Under the pieces are notes generated by a model, which worked only from the letters and a program-made list of their open reading frames with translations, was not told the DNA's origin and made no database searches. DNA of 64,000 nucleotides from an uncultured Muribaculaceae bacterium (GTDB taxonomy: Bacteria > Bacteroidota > Bacteroidia > Bacteroidales > Muribaculaceae): contig CAKUJD010000002.1 of assembly GCA_934661195.1 (NCBI GenBank), positions 310,001 through 374,000 on the forward strand. Reading direction: 5' to 3'. The position numbers and the translations under genes are program-made. Of the stretch, positions 8,106 through 17,124 are shown one piece after another. How positions within the stretch are numbered: position 1 is the stretch's first letter; the number at the start of each line of letters is the position of its first letter.

Positions 8106-11100
8106 TTATTTCTTGATCAAGCGGACAGCCTTCTGGTTGTTCACCTTAACCATATAAACGCCTGCTGCGAGGTTGCTCAGGTCGAGAGTGGCAGTGTTGC
8201 CCTCAGCCACGAGCGAACCGTTCATTGCAAACACCTTGACAGTCTTGATGGCCTCACCGCTAACGATGTTGATGCTGCCAACTGTCGGGTTGGGATATAC
8301 GCTGACCTTAACGTCGGCAACTGTCTCCTCAACGCCTGTAGTAATTTGCTTAGTCACTACCATGGCTTTCTTGGCGGGAACGGTGACTGCGTTGTTGTCG
8401 GTAGGAATAGAGTATATGCCCAGGTTCTTGCCGCTCACAATCAGGTTGCCTGCATAGTCGAATGCCATTTGATAGATGTTGGATCCTTCGAGCACTGCAG
8501 CCGCTTTGAACGAGTACTTCGGAGTCAGCACAGGAGTGTTGTCGTTCCAAGAGAGGTTGAAGAACTGCATAACGCCGTCGGCGTCGTTGATTACAAGGGT
8601 CTTGCCGTCGTTAGAGATGGCGAAGCCGCCGCCGCCAGTGCCGTTGAGCACATCGGGGAAGTCGTTGGCACCAGAGTTGAACTTAACGTTACCTTCAGAG
8701 TCAACGTAGATGAGCGATGGAACGCCAGTGTTGTTGTTGCCGGCGGTGCGCACCTGCGATACCCAGATGTTGCCGTTCTCGTCAGCCACTACGTTGCCGT
8801 TGGTGTTGAGCTGCAGATAGCCAATGCCATACGATTTGCTCGGAGCCTTGGCCCAAGTTGCTGCAATTGTGCCGTCGGCGTTGCCGATGTTGTAAGCATA
8901 CACGTCGTTGCCCATGTCCTCGTTGTAGACGTAGAGCTTGGTGTTGGCGCCTGTGCCGGCAATGCAAAGGCCGGGAGATGAAGAACCAACCTTCTCACCA
9001 TTGTTGGTGATGAGGCCGTCGGCATCGCGAGTGCCTTCGAAGAATGTGGTGAACGAACCCTCCAAGTTGGCGGGATCAGCAACGTATACGCCCGATGTGC
9101 CGTCGGCCCAGTCGGGGATGTAGATCTTACCGTTGCCATCGATGCCGATGCGGTAGTTGTTGCCGAAGTTGATGCCGCCGCGGTAGGGCTCAGAGTTGAT
9201 GCGCTTCCAGTCGGGGGTGTAGGCATAGAGGCCGTTCTGGGCGTTGCCTGCAGAAATACGGTTTGATGCATAAACGCGGCCGAAGAAGTTCGACTCGGGG
9301 TTCTTGTCAACTGTTGCGAATGCGCGGGAGTAGGTGTTCTCATCGCTGTTGCTGTTCAGGCGCACGATGTTGGTGATGGCCTTGCCAGCCAGTTTCACGG
9401 CCCAGTTCAGGTTCTGACCGTTTTCGCCGGGGAGTTCGATTGCAGTGAGAGTTACAGAGTTCTCGCCCTCTTTAACAGTCACGGGCACTGTGCCAACCTC
9501 TTCGCCGCTTGTGGCATCGGTGAAGACGAGTTCAGCGTTGGTTGCATCGCTGTTGGCCTTGAAGCTGAATGTGTAGCTGTTGTCGTCGGCCTTCTCGCTG
9601 TTCAGGTCATATGCAAATATGCCCTTAACCACAGGTTGCTCCACATTCTTGGTGGTGAATGTGGTCACCTTGTTGTTGTTTGCCAGGAAGGCGGTGATGT
9701 CGGTACCGCTTACAACGGCAGCGCCATTCATGAATTCACTTGCAGCGGCAGCGATGTCGGTGCCGGTGGTGTTGATGAGTTTGGCCTTGTCAAGGCCGTC
9801 GGTCACGTCAAACAGTTTGAAGCCTGCCACCTTGCCGTCGGCGAGGTAGGGAGCTACCATCAGGGCATGCTTTGCATACTTGAAGAAGCTTACGCCAGTG
9901 GCGGCTGCATCGATAGTGCCTTCGGGCAGACGGCCCAGCACGTCGCAGTCGGTGTTGTCGGTGTCGGCCAGCTTGAACTCAAACGGAGCGATGAGACTGC
10001 CGTCGAGAATGTAGTTGCGGTCGTCGCGGGGCGATACGCACAGTTTCATGTCGCTGCCAATCTTCACCTCAGTGAAGTTGCTGGTAGCGTCGATGGTCTT
10101 GTTGAGGAACTGAGTGCTTGCCACCATGTTGTCGGCCACGGTGAGGGCAATCAGGCGGAACGATTGCGATGAACCGGTAGTGGTGCCGGTGGTCACAATT
10201 GTGCAGTTGTCGGAAGATCCGCTGATGGCCAGCGTCTTACCAGTAGTTGCACGATAGTAGTTACCAGAACTTTGAGTGGTTACCCACTTCTCGGGAGTTG
10301 AGTCGAAGGTGTCCCATTTGTAGAATTGCACTGTGCCGCGCACATAGCCTTCGTCTACCTGACCGTCGCTGAACTGGCAGAGCATGCTGTTGCAGCCCAC
10401 GAGTTTGCCATCGGCAGTGAATGCGATGTCGGCCAGCTTAGAATAGAAGCCCTGGCCCAGGTTAGAACCGTCGATGAGGCCTTCGGTGCTGATTGTCTTC
10501 ACAAGTTCCTTAGAAGCTGTGTTGACGAGATACAGGGCGGGAGTGCCATTGTTGTCGGTGAGCACAACGGCCGAGTCGCCGCGTTGCAGCACGCGCTTCA
10601 CGGTGCCTGTGATGCCTTCGTAGGTCTTGCCTTCGTCTTTTGCAAAGTTGAACTGCTCGGCAACGCCAAGGTAGGCGGGCTGCACGGGGTCGTTGTAGTT
10701 ATGATATGTAACCTTCGGCGGCACGTAGCCTTCGGCCTCGAGCAGAGGCATTGTGTAGGTGGTCTCGTTGGCCTTCACCACGAGCGGAGTGTTGTATTCA
10801 TCGGTGATGGCCTTGTAGCCGTCGGCTGCGATGCTCAGGGTGTAGGTGCCCGGCTCCACGTCTTCAAACACAAACACGCCATTGTAGTTGTTGTCCACTG
10901 TGTAGGTCTTCACGGCCTTGCCGTCCTTCATCAGTGTCACCTTGGCGCCGTTGATGGGCTTCCACTGGTCGTTGGTGTTGGGGGCATACTTGAAGAGGCT
11001 GTTCACCATTTTCTCGTGCATGTCCTTCACTGTGCCCACCACATAGCCTGTGGTCTCCTTGTTGAGGCCGAAGTACTCTGCCATGCCTCGTGCATAGCGC

Positions 11101-11873
11101 ACGCCTTCCATATAGCAGTAGTCCTTGTTGAGCGCGCGGTGGCGTGCGGGCTGATAGGTGTGGAAGAAGCCCTCGATGAGCATGCCCGGAGTGCCGTGCT
11201 TGAGCACGCCCAGATAGCCGGTGTATTGCTTGCCGCTATTGGGGTCGGTGCGGGTCGAGCTGCTGCCGTAGAATGTGATGTCGCCGCGAATGTTGGGGTT
11301 CGTGGGGCTGTAGTACGACTGCGGGTCGATGGCGTTGGTGTAGTTGATGGGCCACATCACCTGGCCCATGGCGCGGCTGCCCACTGCCAGGTCGCCGCCA
11401 TCGCCGTCGTTGCCGCGGTAGATGAACAGCGGGTAGTTGGTGGTAGAGCCTTCAGAGGCTGCATTGGAGTGGATCGACAGGAACATGTCCATGTTGTTGG
11501 CTTCCACCTCAGTGCAGATTTCAGAGAGGTTGCGGTTGTATTTCTCGGCGTCGACACCATCCTTAACGTAGGGATACGGGCCGTTCTCAACGCGAGAATA
11601 CATGATGTTTTCTTTCTTCACACCCATCTTTTGCAGCACGCGTCCCAGCTTCAGGCCCTTCCACAAGTCGGTGTTCGACTCATAGAAGCCGCAGGTGTCG
11701 GGCATGCCCGTTTCGGGCAGATTGGGATAGGGGATAGTGGCGCACGGGCGGTCGTTGGGACCCCAGCTGCCATGACCCGGGTTAATGTAGATGCGAACTT
11801 CATCGGCGTTCTTTGCACCGAGCGTTCCTGCCGCCATTAGCGAAGCGGCTGCCAATACAAAAATCTTTTTCAT
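8106..11873 (-). CDS. Secreted N-acetylmuramoyl-L-alanine amidase domain protein with long propeller-like region and T9SS sorting domain
   Basis: 1255 residues. Residues 1-20 are a signal peptide. Residues ~25-270 form an amidase_3-type zinc domain: H34 in NPGHGSWG, E65 in FYESNTD, H135 in LSIHSNA, and the catalytic-type E234 in MLIEGFFH. Residues ~285-375 look like a carboxypeptidase-regulatory/Cna-like beta sandwich (NGAKVTLMKDGK, EPGTYTLSIAADGYK). A ~780-residue beta-rich region of repeated blades follows. The last ~70 residues (VSVYPNPTVGSINI ... GVYMVKVNNQKAVRLIKK) are a type A type IX secretion sorting domain, so the protein should reach the cell surface. It may cleave peptidoglycan of other cells or act in remodelling; the long middle part suggests binding. 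It lies 8 bases after a small propeller gene and shares its promoter. Confidence 0.85.
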   Translation of the reverse strand: MKKIFVLAAASLMAAGTLGAKNADEVRIYINPGHGSWGPNDRPCATIPYPNLPETGMPDTCGFYESNTDLWKGLKLGRVLQKMGVKKENIMYSRVENGPYPYVKDGVDAEKYNRNLSEICTEVEANNMDMFLSIHSNAASEGSTTNYPLFIYRGNDGDGGDLAVGSRAMGQVMWPINYTNAIDPQSYYSPTNPNIRGDITFYGSSSTRTDPNSGKQYTGYLGVLKHGTPGMLIEGFFHTYQPARHRALNKDYCYMEGVRYARGMAEYFGLNKETTGYVVGTVKDMHEKMVNSLFKYAPNTNDQWKPINGAKVTLMKDGKAVKTYTVDNNYNGVFVFEDVEPGTYTLSIAADGYKAITDEYNTPLVVKANETTYTMPLLEAEGYVPPKVTYHNYNDPVQPAYLGVAEQFNFAKDEGKTYEGITGTVKRVLQRGDSAVVLTDNNGTPALYLVNTASKELVKTISTEGLIDGSNLGQGFYSKLADIAFTADGKLVGCNSMLCQFSDGQVDEGYVRGTVQFYKWDTFDSTPEKWVTTQSSGNYYRATTGKTLAISGSSDNCTIVTTGTTTGSSQSFRLIALTVADNMVASTQFLNKTIDATSNFTEVKIGSDMKLCVSPRDDRNYILDGSLIAPFEFKLADTDNTDCDVLGRLPEGTIDAAATGVSFFKYAKHALMVAPYLADGKVAGFKLFDVTDGLDKAKLINTTGTDIAAAASEFMNGAAVVSGTDITAFLANNNKVTTFTTKNVEQPVVKGIFAYDLNSEKADDNSYTFSFKANSDATNAELVFTDATSGEEVGTVPVTVKEGENSVTLTAIELPGENGQNLNWAVKLAGKAITNIVRLNSNSDENTYSRAFATVDKNPESNFFGRVYASNRISAGNAQNGLYAYTPDWKRINSEPYRGGINFGNNYRIGIDGNGKIYIPDWADGTSGVYVADPANLEGSFTTFFEGTRDADGLITNNGEKVGSSSPGLCIAGTGANTKLYVYNEDMGNDVYAYNIGNADGTIAATWAKAPSKSYGIGYLQLNTNGNVVADENGNIWVSQVRTAGNNNTGVPSLIYVDSEGNVKFNSGANDFPDVLNGTGGGGFAISNDGKTLVINDADGVMQFFNLSWNDNTPVLTPKYSFKAAAVLEGSNIYQMAFDYAGNLIVSGKNLGIYSIPTDNNAVTVPAKKAMVVTKQITTGVEETVADVKVSVYPNPTVGSINIVSGEAIKTVKVFAMNGSLVAEGNTATLDLSNLAAGVYMVKVNNQKAVRLIKK

Positions 11874-11881
11874 GCCGTGAA

Positions 11882-12772
11882 TTATTTGTTTATGTTAATA
11901 ATATAGGCCTCGCCGGCAGGGGTTGAGAAGGCTATCTTCTCGCCGTTGAGCGAAGCGTAGGGATACATGGCCACAACCGATGCGTCGGTGAGCACCTGCT
12001 GCTGGCCGCTGAGTGTGGTGGCCACAATCGACGATGAGATGATCATCTCGCCATCGTCAACGTCGTTCATGCCAATCACCACATCGTTGCCATACCATTG
12101 CGGAGCGCGCACGATGCCGAGGCTCTTTACGTTGCTGCCGTCGATGTTGCACACAAATGCGCCAACGCCGCACACATAGTAGAGGGCTTTGGTGCCGTCA
12201 GGCGACACCGATGGCCAGATGTAGCTGAAATTCTTGCCGTTGGGTGAGAATACGCTGGTCTTCCCGTTGCGGGTAATCATGAGTTGGCGGTTGTTGATCG
12301 ACAACACGGGCACCGATACTTTGCCTTTGGCTGCGAGCTTGCCTTTGTTGATGGCAGCCACAGCGGTGCCCTCGATGGCATAGCCCTGAAGGTTGCGGGT
12401 GGGGGCCACGAGGTTGGCCACGGCGCCGCTTTCCACGTTCACCGTGTTGAGCTGTTCCATGCGCAGGTGGTTGGCGGTGTAAGAGTCTTCACGATAGATG
12501 ACGCTTGCGCCGTCGCTGCTGATCTGGGCGTTGAAGCCCGCACCGCGCGCATTGGTTAACACCTTCGACTCATTGGTCTTCAGGTCGAATTTAGTGAGGC
12601 CTACGTTGGTCGACGTAGACAGCAGCAGGTAGTCACCGTTGGGGCTGATGCCTGCCACTTTTGCGTTAGGGTTGGCTGGAATGGGCACCTGATTGACAGA
12701 GGCCACATTCAGCACCTGCGCAAACCCACTAAAAGACACGCATAATGCTAATGCTAGGAGTACATTTTTCAT
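11882..12772 (-). CDS. Secreted TolB/PD40-like beta-propeller protein
   Basis: 296 residues with a signal peptide (MKNVLLALALCVSFSGFAQ). The mature part repeats short blade-like units with the pattern 'SPNGDYLLLSTS', 'SSDGASVIYRED', 'SPNGKNFSYIWPSVSPDGTKALYYV' and 'SLNGEKIAFSTP', typical of TolB and WD40-like PD40 propellers. I see no catalytic motif. It ends eight bases before the start of the giant amidase gene, so both are made from one mRNA. A chaperone, docking or ligand-sensing role for the amidase is possible, but nothing in the sequence fixes it. It could also be an independent periplasmic propeller. Confidence 0.7.
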   Translation of the reverse strand: MKNVLLALALCVSFSGFAQVLNVASVNQVPIPANPNAKVAGISPNGDYLLLSTSTNVGLTKFDLKTNESKVLTNARGAGFNAQISSDGASVIYREDSYTANHLRMEQLNTVNVESGAVANLVAPTRNLQGYAIEGTAVAAINKGKLAAKGKVSVPVLSINNRQLMITRNGKTSVFSPNGKNFSYIWPSVSPDGTKALYYVCGVGAFVCNIDGSNVKSLGIVRAPQWYGNDVVIGMNDVDDGEMIISSSIVATTLSGQQQVLTDASVVAMYPYASLNGEKIAFSTPAGEAYIININK

Positions 12773-12898
12773 AAATGCTAATGTTTTTAGTTTGTAAATA
12801 GTTGTTAGTTAATAAAATATTTAAATTAAAAATTTAAACGTTCAAGTTATATGTCAATAGGCTTCTCAATGATAGCCAGTGGCTTATTGTTAACTCCT

Positions 12899-12930
12899 CA
12901 AAGTTATTAAAAATATCTGAAAGAAGCAAA
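12899..12930 (-). promoter_or_regulatory. Promoter of the propeller-amidase operon
   Basis: Minus strand TTTG (12930-12927), 20-base spacer, TAACTTTG (12906-12899): a full match to the Bacteroidetes consensus. It predicts an AT-rich leader of about 120 bases before the ATG at 12772. No clear riboswitch fold was seen in that leader. Confidence 0.75.
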
Positions 12931-12999
12931 TTTATTGCCCGTCAAAAAAATGCGTGGTTGCCATTGTAGCCAAAGTTTTACATCCTGGGGCCGTGGCTA

Positions 13000-13034
13000 T
13001 AAAAAAAGCCTGGGCTTTTGTGAAGCCCAGGCTT
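13000..13034 (-). terminator. Intrinsic terminator of prs
   Basis: A perfect 12-bp stem (AAGCCTGGGCTT / AAGCCCAGGCTT, 13006-13034) with a 5-base loop is followed on the minus strand by TTTTT. It begins 26 bases after the prs stop. Confidence 0.88.
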
Positions 13035-13060
13035 GGTAATATCGTTTCACTCGTGACAGG

Positions 13061-14005
13061 TTACACAAGATACTGCGAGCTGATCGATTTGTTGTCGTGC
13101 ACACGCTTGATGGTGTCGGCAAACATGCCTGCAATGCTTGCTACGGTTGCCTTAGCACACTTGTTGGTGTCGAATGGAATCGAGTCGGAGAAGATCACCT
13201 CGGTGAGCGCGCTCTCGTTGATGCGCTCAGAAGCGGGGTCGCTCATAATGGCGTGCGAGGCCAGTGCGCGCACCGACTTTGCTCCGTGCTCCTTCATCAG
13301 GTTGGCTGCCTTGCAGATTGTGCCGGCAGTGTCTATCATGTCGTCGACGAGCACCACGTTCTTGTCTTTAACGTCACCGATGATGGTCATTTTAGCCACC
13401 ACATTGGCCTTTGCGCGCTGCTTGTGGCAGAGCACCAGCGGAGCGTCGAAATATTTTGCGTAGGTGTTGGCACGCTTTGCGCCGCCTACGTCGGGTGAAG
13501 CAATCACCATGTCTTTGAGTTTCAGCGACTCAATGTAGGGGATAAACACCGATGATGCATACAGGTGGTCAACGGGCACGTTGAAGAAGCCTTGAATCTG
13601 ATCGGCATGGAGGTCCATTGTGATCAGGCGGTCGATGCCAGCGGTGCTCAGAAGGTCGGCCACCAGTTTAGATGCGATTGACACACGCGGTTTGTCCTTG
13701 CGGTCCTGACGCGCCCAGCCGAAGTAGGGCACTACGGCGATGATCGACTTGGCCGAAGCCCTCTTTGCGGCATCTACCATAAGGAGAAGTTCCATAAGAT
13801 TGTCGCAGTTGGGGAAGGTGGACTGAATCAGATAAACTTCGTCGCCGCGGATTGATTCCTCAAAAGAAACCTCAAATTCGCCGTCGGCGAAGTGCTGAAT
13901 GTTCATTTTACCCAGTTCCACACCCAGACTCTTAGCAATCTCCTCGGCTAAATAGTGGGTTTTTGTGCCAGAAAAGACCTTAAATGGAGGCAATAAATTA
14001 CTCAT
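13061..14005 (-). CDS. prs: Ribose-phosphate pyrophosphokinase (PRPP synthetase)
   Basis: 314 residues, the normal length for class I PRPP synthetase. The enzyme makes 5-phosphoribosyl-1-pyrophosphate from ribose 5-phosphate and ATP for nucleotide, His, Trp and NAD synthesis in the cytoplasm. Visible motifs are VFSGTKTHYLAEEIA (N-terminus), FADGEFEV, the flexible catalytic loop YFGWARQDRK, TMDLHADQIQGFF, and the PRPP-binding loop VVLVDDMIDTAGT. It is a single-gene unit, with a TACCTTTG -7 element upstream (14044-14051) and a strong terminator downstream. Confidence 0.97.
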   Translation of the reverse strand: MSNLLPPFKVFSGTKTHYLAEEIAKSLGVELGKMNIQHFADGEFEVSFEESIRGDEVYLIQSTFPNCDNLMELLLMVDAAKRASAKSIIAVVPYFGWARQDRKDKPRVSIASKLVADLLSTAGIDRLITMDLHADQIQGFFNVPVDHLYASSVFIPYIESLKLKDMVIASPDVGGAKRANTYAKYFDAPLVLCHKQRAKANVVAKMTIIGDVKDKNVVLVDDMIDTAGTICKAANLMKEHGAKSVRALASHAIMSDPASERINESALTEVIFSDSIPFDTNKCAKATVASIAGMFADTIKRVHDNKSISSQYLV

Positions 14006-14043
14006 AGTTTACTTACAGATGACTATTATGTTTAAAATCTATA

Positions 14044-14051
14044 CAAAGGTA
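14044..14051 (-). promoter_or_regulatory. Probable -7 element of prs
   Basis: TACCTTTG on the minus strand matches the Bacteroidetes -7 box, about 38 bases before the prs ATG. No convincing TTTG lies 19-21 bases further upstream, so the call rests on the -7 box only. Confidence 0.45.
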
Positions 14052-14100
14052 ATACTATTATGTGGTAAAAACGCCTAAAACGCCGTTTTTTTAGACTTGC

Positions 14101-15801
14101 TCACTCACATTTTTTCCACGTGAGTTTGATTATGGCCGAGCCGTAGGGCGGCAGGCTCACGTGCAGCGGCATGAGGCTGCTGAGCAGCACGGTGTGGCGC
14201 TCGCCGCTGCCGTCGAGCAGGTTGCTGGCCTCATATTCGCCCTGGCGCAGCTGCAGGCAGTCGAACGCATGCTGCGGCACGTTGACGCCGATATTTGCCT
14301 TCACGCTGTCGAAGTTCACCGCCACAAGCAGCGTGTCGGCGCCGTGGTGGCGCAGGAACACATACTGGCGGTGGGGGTTGAGCGAATGGTAGTTGGCATA
14401 CATGAGGTCGAAAAACGCTCCATCGCTTATGCTCGGCTCACTGTTGCACAGGTTAAGCAGGCGTGCATAGCGCTTTTGCAGCGACCGTTCCTGCTCGGTG
14501 AGCTTTGTGTCGCGGCACTTGCCGCCGTCATACCAGCGCCGCAGCGTGTCCACGCTCCAGTAGTCGAATATGGTGGTGCGTCCGTCACGGCCGCTGAAGC
14601 CCTCGGCGTCGGCCGCCGGCTCGCCAAGTTCCTGGCCCATATAAATCATAAACGGGCACCTCGACATGGTGGCGCTGACTACTGCGGCAGGCAGAGCCTT
14701 AAGCGGGTCGCCGGCAAACTGACTTGAGGCGATGCGCTGCTCGTCGTGGTTTTCCAAGAAATTGAGCATGTGGTCCTGCATCCCCTCTATTGCCTGCCAG
14801 CAGTTGGTGATGGCGGCTGCCGACACGTTGCCGCACACAATGCCGCGCAGTGTGTCGTAGAGTGTCACCTTGTCATACAGGTAGTCGAACTGCCCCTCGC
14901 CTATGAATCGGCCGTAGAGCGACACGTCGTAGATTTCGGCAATGAATATTATGCCCGGATGCCTCTGCTTGATTTGCGGCACAGCCCATTGCCAGAACTC
15001 AATGGGCACCATGTGGGCCATGTCGCAGCGAAATCCGTCAATTCTTTTTGCCGCCCAAAACTCAAGAATGTCCAGCATCTTCCACCAAGTGGAAGGAATG
15101 GGGAAGAAGTGGTGTGAGCCATTGCTGTAGTCAATGCCATAGTTGAGCTTAGCGGTCTCATACCAGTCGTTGACCGACGGAAAAGCCGTAAAACAGTCGT
15201 TGCCTGTGGCTTTGGCTGGAAACTCCACATATTTGTCGCTGCCTTCGCCCAGGCTGATGCTGGGTGCAAACTGCTGGTTGGACAGATAATAGAAGTTGTT
15301 GTCGCGGTCGAAGGCTTTTGTTACATCGTCGTGCGCGCCAAGGTCTTCCACTCCGTGTGGCTTGGCGTCGGAGGCATATTCGCGCGCCACGTGGTTGGGC
15401 ACAAAGTCGATTACCACCTTCAGCCCCTCGCGGTGTGTGCGCGCCACAAGGTCCTCAAACTCGCCCATGCGCCCCCTCACATCCTCGGCCAGATCGGGAT
15501 CGATGTCGTAGTAGTCACGAATGGCGTAGGGCGACCCGGCGTTGCCCTTCACCACATGCGTGTTGCAGGGCTTGATGCCATAGGCCGAGTAGTCGGTCTT
15601 GGTGGCGTGCTCTATGACGCCCGTATACCAAATGTGGGTTGCACCGAGGCTCTTTATGCTTTTCAGCACGTTGGCGGTGATGCCGTTCAGCTTGCCGCAG
15701 CCGTTTTCGGCGTAGGTGCCGCAGGGCTTGCAGTTGGCGTTCATGTTGCCAAACAGGCGCGGCAGCAGTTGGTATATTATGGGCTTTGACTTATTGTTCA
15801 T
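14101..15801 (-). CDS. Alpha-amylase family glycoside hydrolase (GH13)
   Basis: 566 residues from the ATG at 15801. A longer frame opens at 15864, but its extra 21 residues cover the promoter and are not family-like. All four GH13 motifs are present: DFVPNHV (region I), GFRCDMAHM (nucleophile, about D260), FIAEIYD (acid/base, about E289) and FLENHDEQR (about D353). The N-terminus starts directly with IIYQLLPRLFG, and no signal peptide is visible, so it should act in the cytoplasm on alpha-glucans or maltodextrins, perhaps on stored glycogen. The C-terminal beta domain ends in MPLHVSLPPYGSAII. It is transcribed alone; substrate specificity cannot be read from the sequence. Confidence 0.9.
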   Translation of the reverse strand: MNNKSKPIIYQLLPRLFGNMNANCKPCGTYAENGCGKLNGITANVLKSIKSLGATHIWYTGVIEHATKTDYSAYGIKPCNTHVVKGNAGSPYAIRDYYDIDPDLAEDVRGRMGEFEDLVARTHREGLKVVIDFVPNHVAREYASDAKPHGVEDLGAHDDVTKAFDRDNNFYYLSNQQFAPSISLGEGSDKYVEFPAKATGNDCFTAFPSVNDWYETAKLNYGIDYSNGSHHFFPIPSTWWKMLDILEFWAAKRIDGFRCDMAHMVPIEFWQWAVPQIKQRHPGIIFIAEIYDVSLYGRFIGEGQFDYLYDKVTLYDTLRGIVCGNVSAAAITNCWQAIEGMQDHMLNFLENHDEQRIASSQFAGDPLKALPAAVVSATMSRCPFMIYMGQELGEPAADAEGFSGRDGRTTIFDYWSVDTLRRWYDGGKCRDTKLTEQERSLQKRYARLLNLCNSEPSISDGAFFDLMYANYHSLNPHRQYVFLRHHGADTLLVAVNFDSVKANIGVNVPQHAFDCLQLRQGEYEASNLLDGSGERHTVLLSSLMPLHVSLPPYGSAIIKLTWKKCE

Positions 15802-15866
15802 TGCGTTGGGGCTTGTTATAAGTGAGAAAAAAGTTGTGCAAGGCCACGTGAGGGGGCTTTGCACAA

Positions 15867-15899
15867 CAAATTTAATAATAAAATGCGGAAGTAGGGCAA
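15867..15899 (-). promoter_or_regulatory. Probable promoter of the GH13 gene
   Basis: TAAATTTG on the minus strand (15874-15867) matches the -7 box; ATTG lies ~22 bases upstream as a weak -33. Transcription would begin near 15862, which excludes the longer open frame starting at 15864 and supports the ATG at 15801. Confidence 0.45.
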
Positions 15900-15911
15900 T
15901 GCATATGCAAC

Positions 15912-15942
15912 AAAAAAGGCGCGGCCTTGAAACCGCACCTTT
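15912..15942 (-). terminator. Terminator of the methylmalonyl-CoA decarboxylase operon
   Basis: Minus strand AAGGTGCGG / CCGCGCCTT stem (one G-T pair) followed by TTTTTG, 26 bases after the mmdB stop. Confidence 0.8.
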
Positions 15943-15967
15943 ATAAGTGAAATATTATGTTACAATA

Positions 15968-17122
15968 TTATCCGAGGAAGCCGAGCAGCACACCAGCTGC
16001 CACAGCCGAACCGATCACACCAGCCACATTCGGACCCATAGCATGCATCAGCAGATAGTTCGAAGGATCGTATTTCAGACCCATATCGTTAGAGATGCGC
16101 GCAGCCATAGGTACTGCCGATACGCCGGCGTTGCCGATGAGCGGGTTGAGCTTCTTGCTCTTGGGCAGGATGAGGTTGAACAGCTTCACGAAGCATACGC
16201 CCGAAGTTGTTGCAATCACAAATGCCAGGAAGCCGAGCAGGAAGATGAACACAGTGTCCTGAGTGAGAAACTCCGAAGCCTGAGTCGACGCACCCACAGT
16301 GACGCCAAGCACAATTGTCACCATGTCGGTCATGGCGTTGCTTGCAGTCTTGGCAAGGCGGGTGGTGACACCGCTCTCACGCAGCAGGTTGCCGAAGAAC
16401 AGCATGCCCAGCAGGGGCAGACCCGACGGCACGAAGAAGCAGGTGAGGATGAGACCGAAAATAGGGAAGAGAATCTTCTCGTTTTTCGACACCTTGCGGG
16501 CAGGCTTCATCTTGATGAGGCGCTCCTTCTTGGTGGTGAGCAGTCGCATGATGGGCGGTTGGATTACTGGCACCAGCGCCATGTAGGAGTAGGCGCACAC
16601 TGCAATTGCGCCCATCAGGTTGGGGGCGAGTTTCGATGAGAGGAAGATGGCTGTTGGGCCGTCGGCACCGCCGATGATGGCGATTGCGCCAGCCTGGTCG
16701 GGCATGAAGCCGAGTGCCAGGGCAATCATGTAGGCTCCGAAGATGCCAAACTGGGCTGCGGCGCCCACCAGCATAAGCTTGGGGTTGGCCAGCAGCGACG
16801 AGAAGTCGGTCATTGCGCCAATGCCAAGGAATATGAGCGGTGGATACCAGCCTTGCCTAACGCCCTGATAGAGGATGTTGAGCACTGAGCCCTCTTCATA
16901 TATGCCAATCTCGTTGCCGCTCTGGAAGGGGATGTTGCCGATGAGGATACCGAAACCGATGGGGACAAGGAGCATAGGCTCAAAGTCGTGCTTGATGGCC
17001 AGGTAGATGAACAGCAGGCCAAAGCAGAGCATAATCAAGTGCGGCCAAGTCACATTGTAAAAACCTGTGAAATGCCAGAACTGAGCAAGATTACTGCTTA
17101 AAAAACTGTCTAACAATACCAT
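15968..17122 (-). CDS. mmdB: Sodium-translocating decarboxylase beta subunit (methylmalonyl-CoA decarboxylase)
   Basis: 384 residues with about ten membrane helices. It contains the highly conserved AIAIIGGADGPTAIFLSSKLAP segment of OadB/MmdB/GcdB, whose Asp takes part in sodium transport, plus PVIQPPIMRLLTT and GNAGVSAVPMAARIS. It decarboxylates the carboxybiotin brought by MmdC and uses the energy to pump sodium out of the cell. It is the last gene of the five-gene operon, two bases after the biotin carrier gene, and is followed by an intrinsic terminator. Oxaloacetate as substrate is unlikely given the epimerase and MmdA-type carboxyltransferase in the same operon. Confidence 0.93.
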   Translation of the reverse strand: MVLLDSFLSSNLAQFWHFTGFYNVTWPHLIMLCFGLLFIYLAIKHDFEPMLLVPIGFGILIGNIPFQSGNEIGIYEEGSVLNILYQGVRQGWYPPLIFLGIGAMTDFSSLLANPKLMLVGAAAQFGIFGAYMIALALGFMPDQAGAIAIIGGADGPTAIFLSSKLAPNLMGAIAVCAYSYMALVPVIQPPIMRLLTTKKERLIKMKPARKVSKNEKILFPIFGLILTCFFVPSGLPLLGMLFFGNLLRESGVTTRLAKTASNAMTDMVTIVLGVTVGASTQASEFLTQDTVFIFLLGFLAFVIATTSGVCFVKLFNLILPKSKKLNPLIGNAGVSAVPMAARISNDMGLKYDPSNYLLMHAMGPNVAGVIGSAVAAGVLLGFLG

Positions 17123-17124
17123 AA

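Noticed and set aside
10326..11840. 504-codon open frame on the + strand across the amidase gene
   Set aside because: It is antisense to a gene with signal peptide, zinc motifs and sorting tail; its translation is low-complexity (His, Val, Ala, Gly rich) with no domain, as expected from GC-rich codon bias.
15802..15864. N-terminal extension of the GH13 enzyme
   Set aside because: It lies at the predicted transcription start and the family N-terminus begins at 15801.
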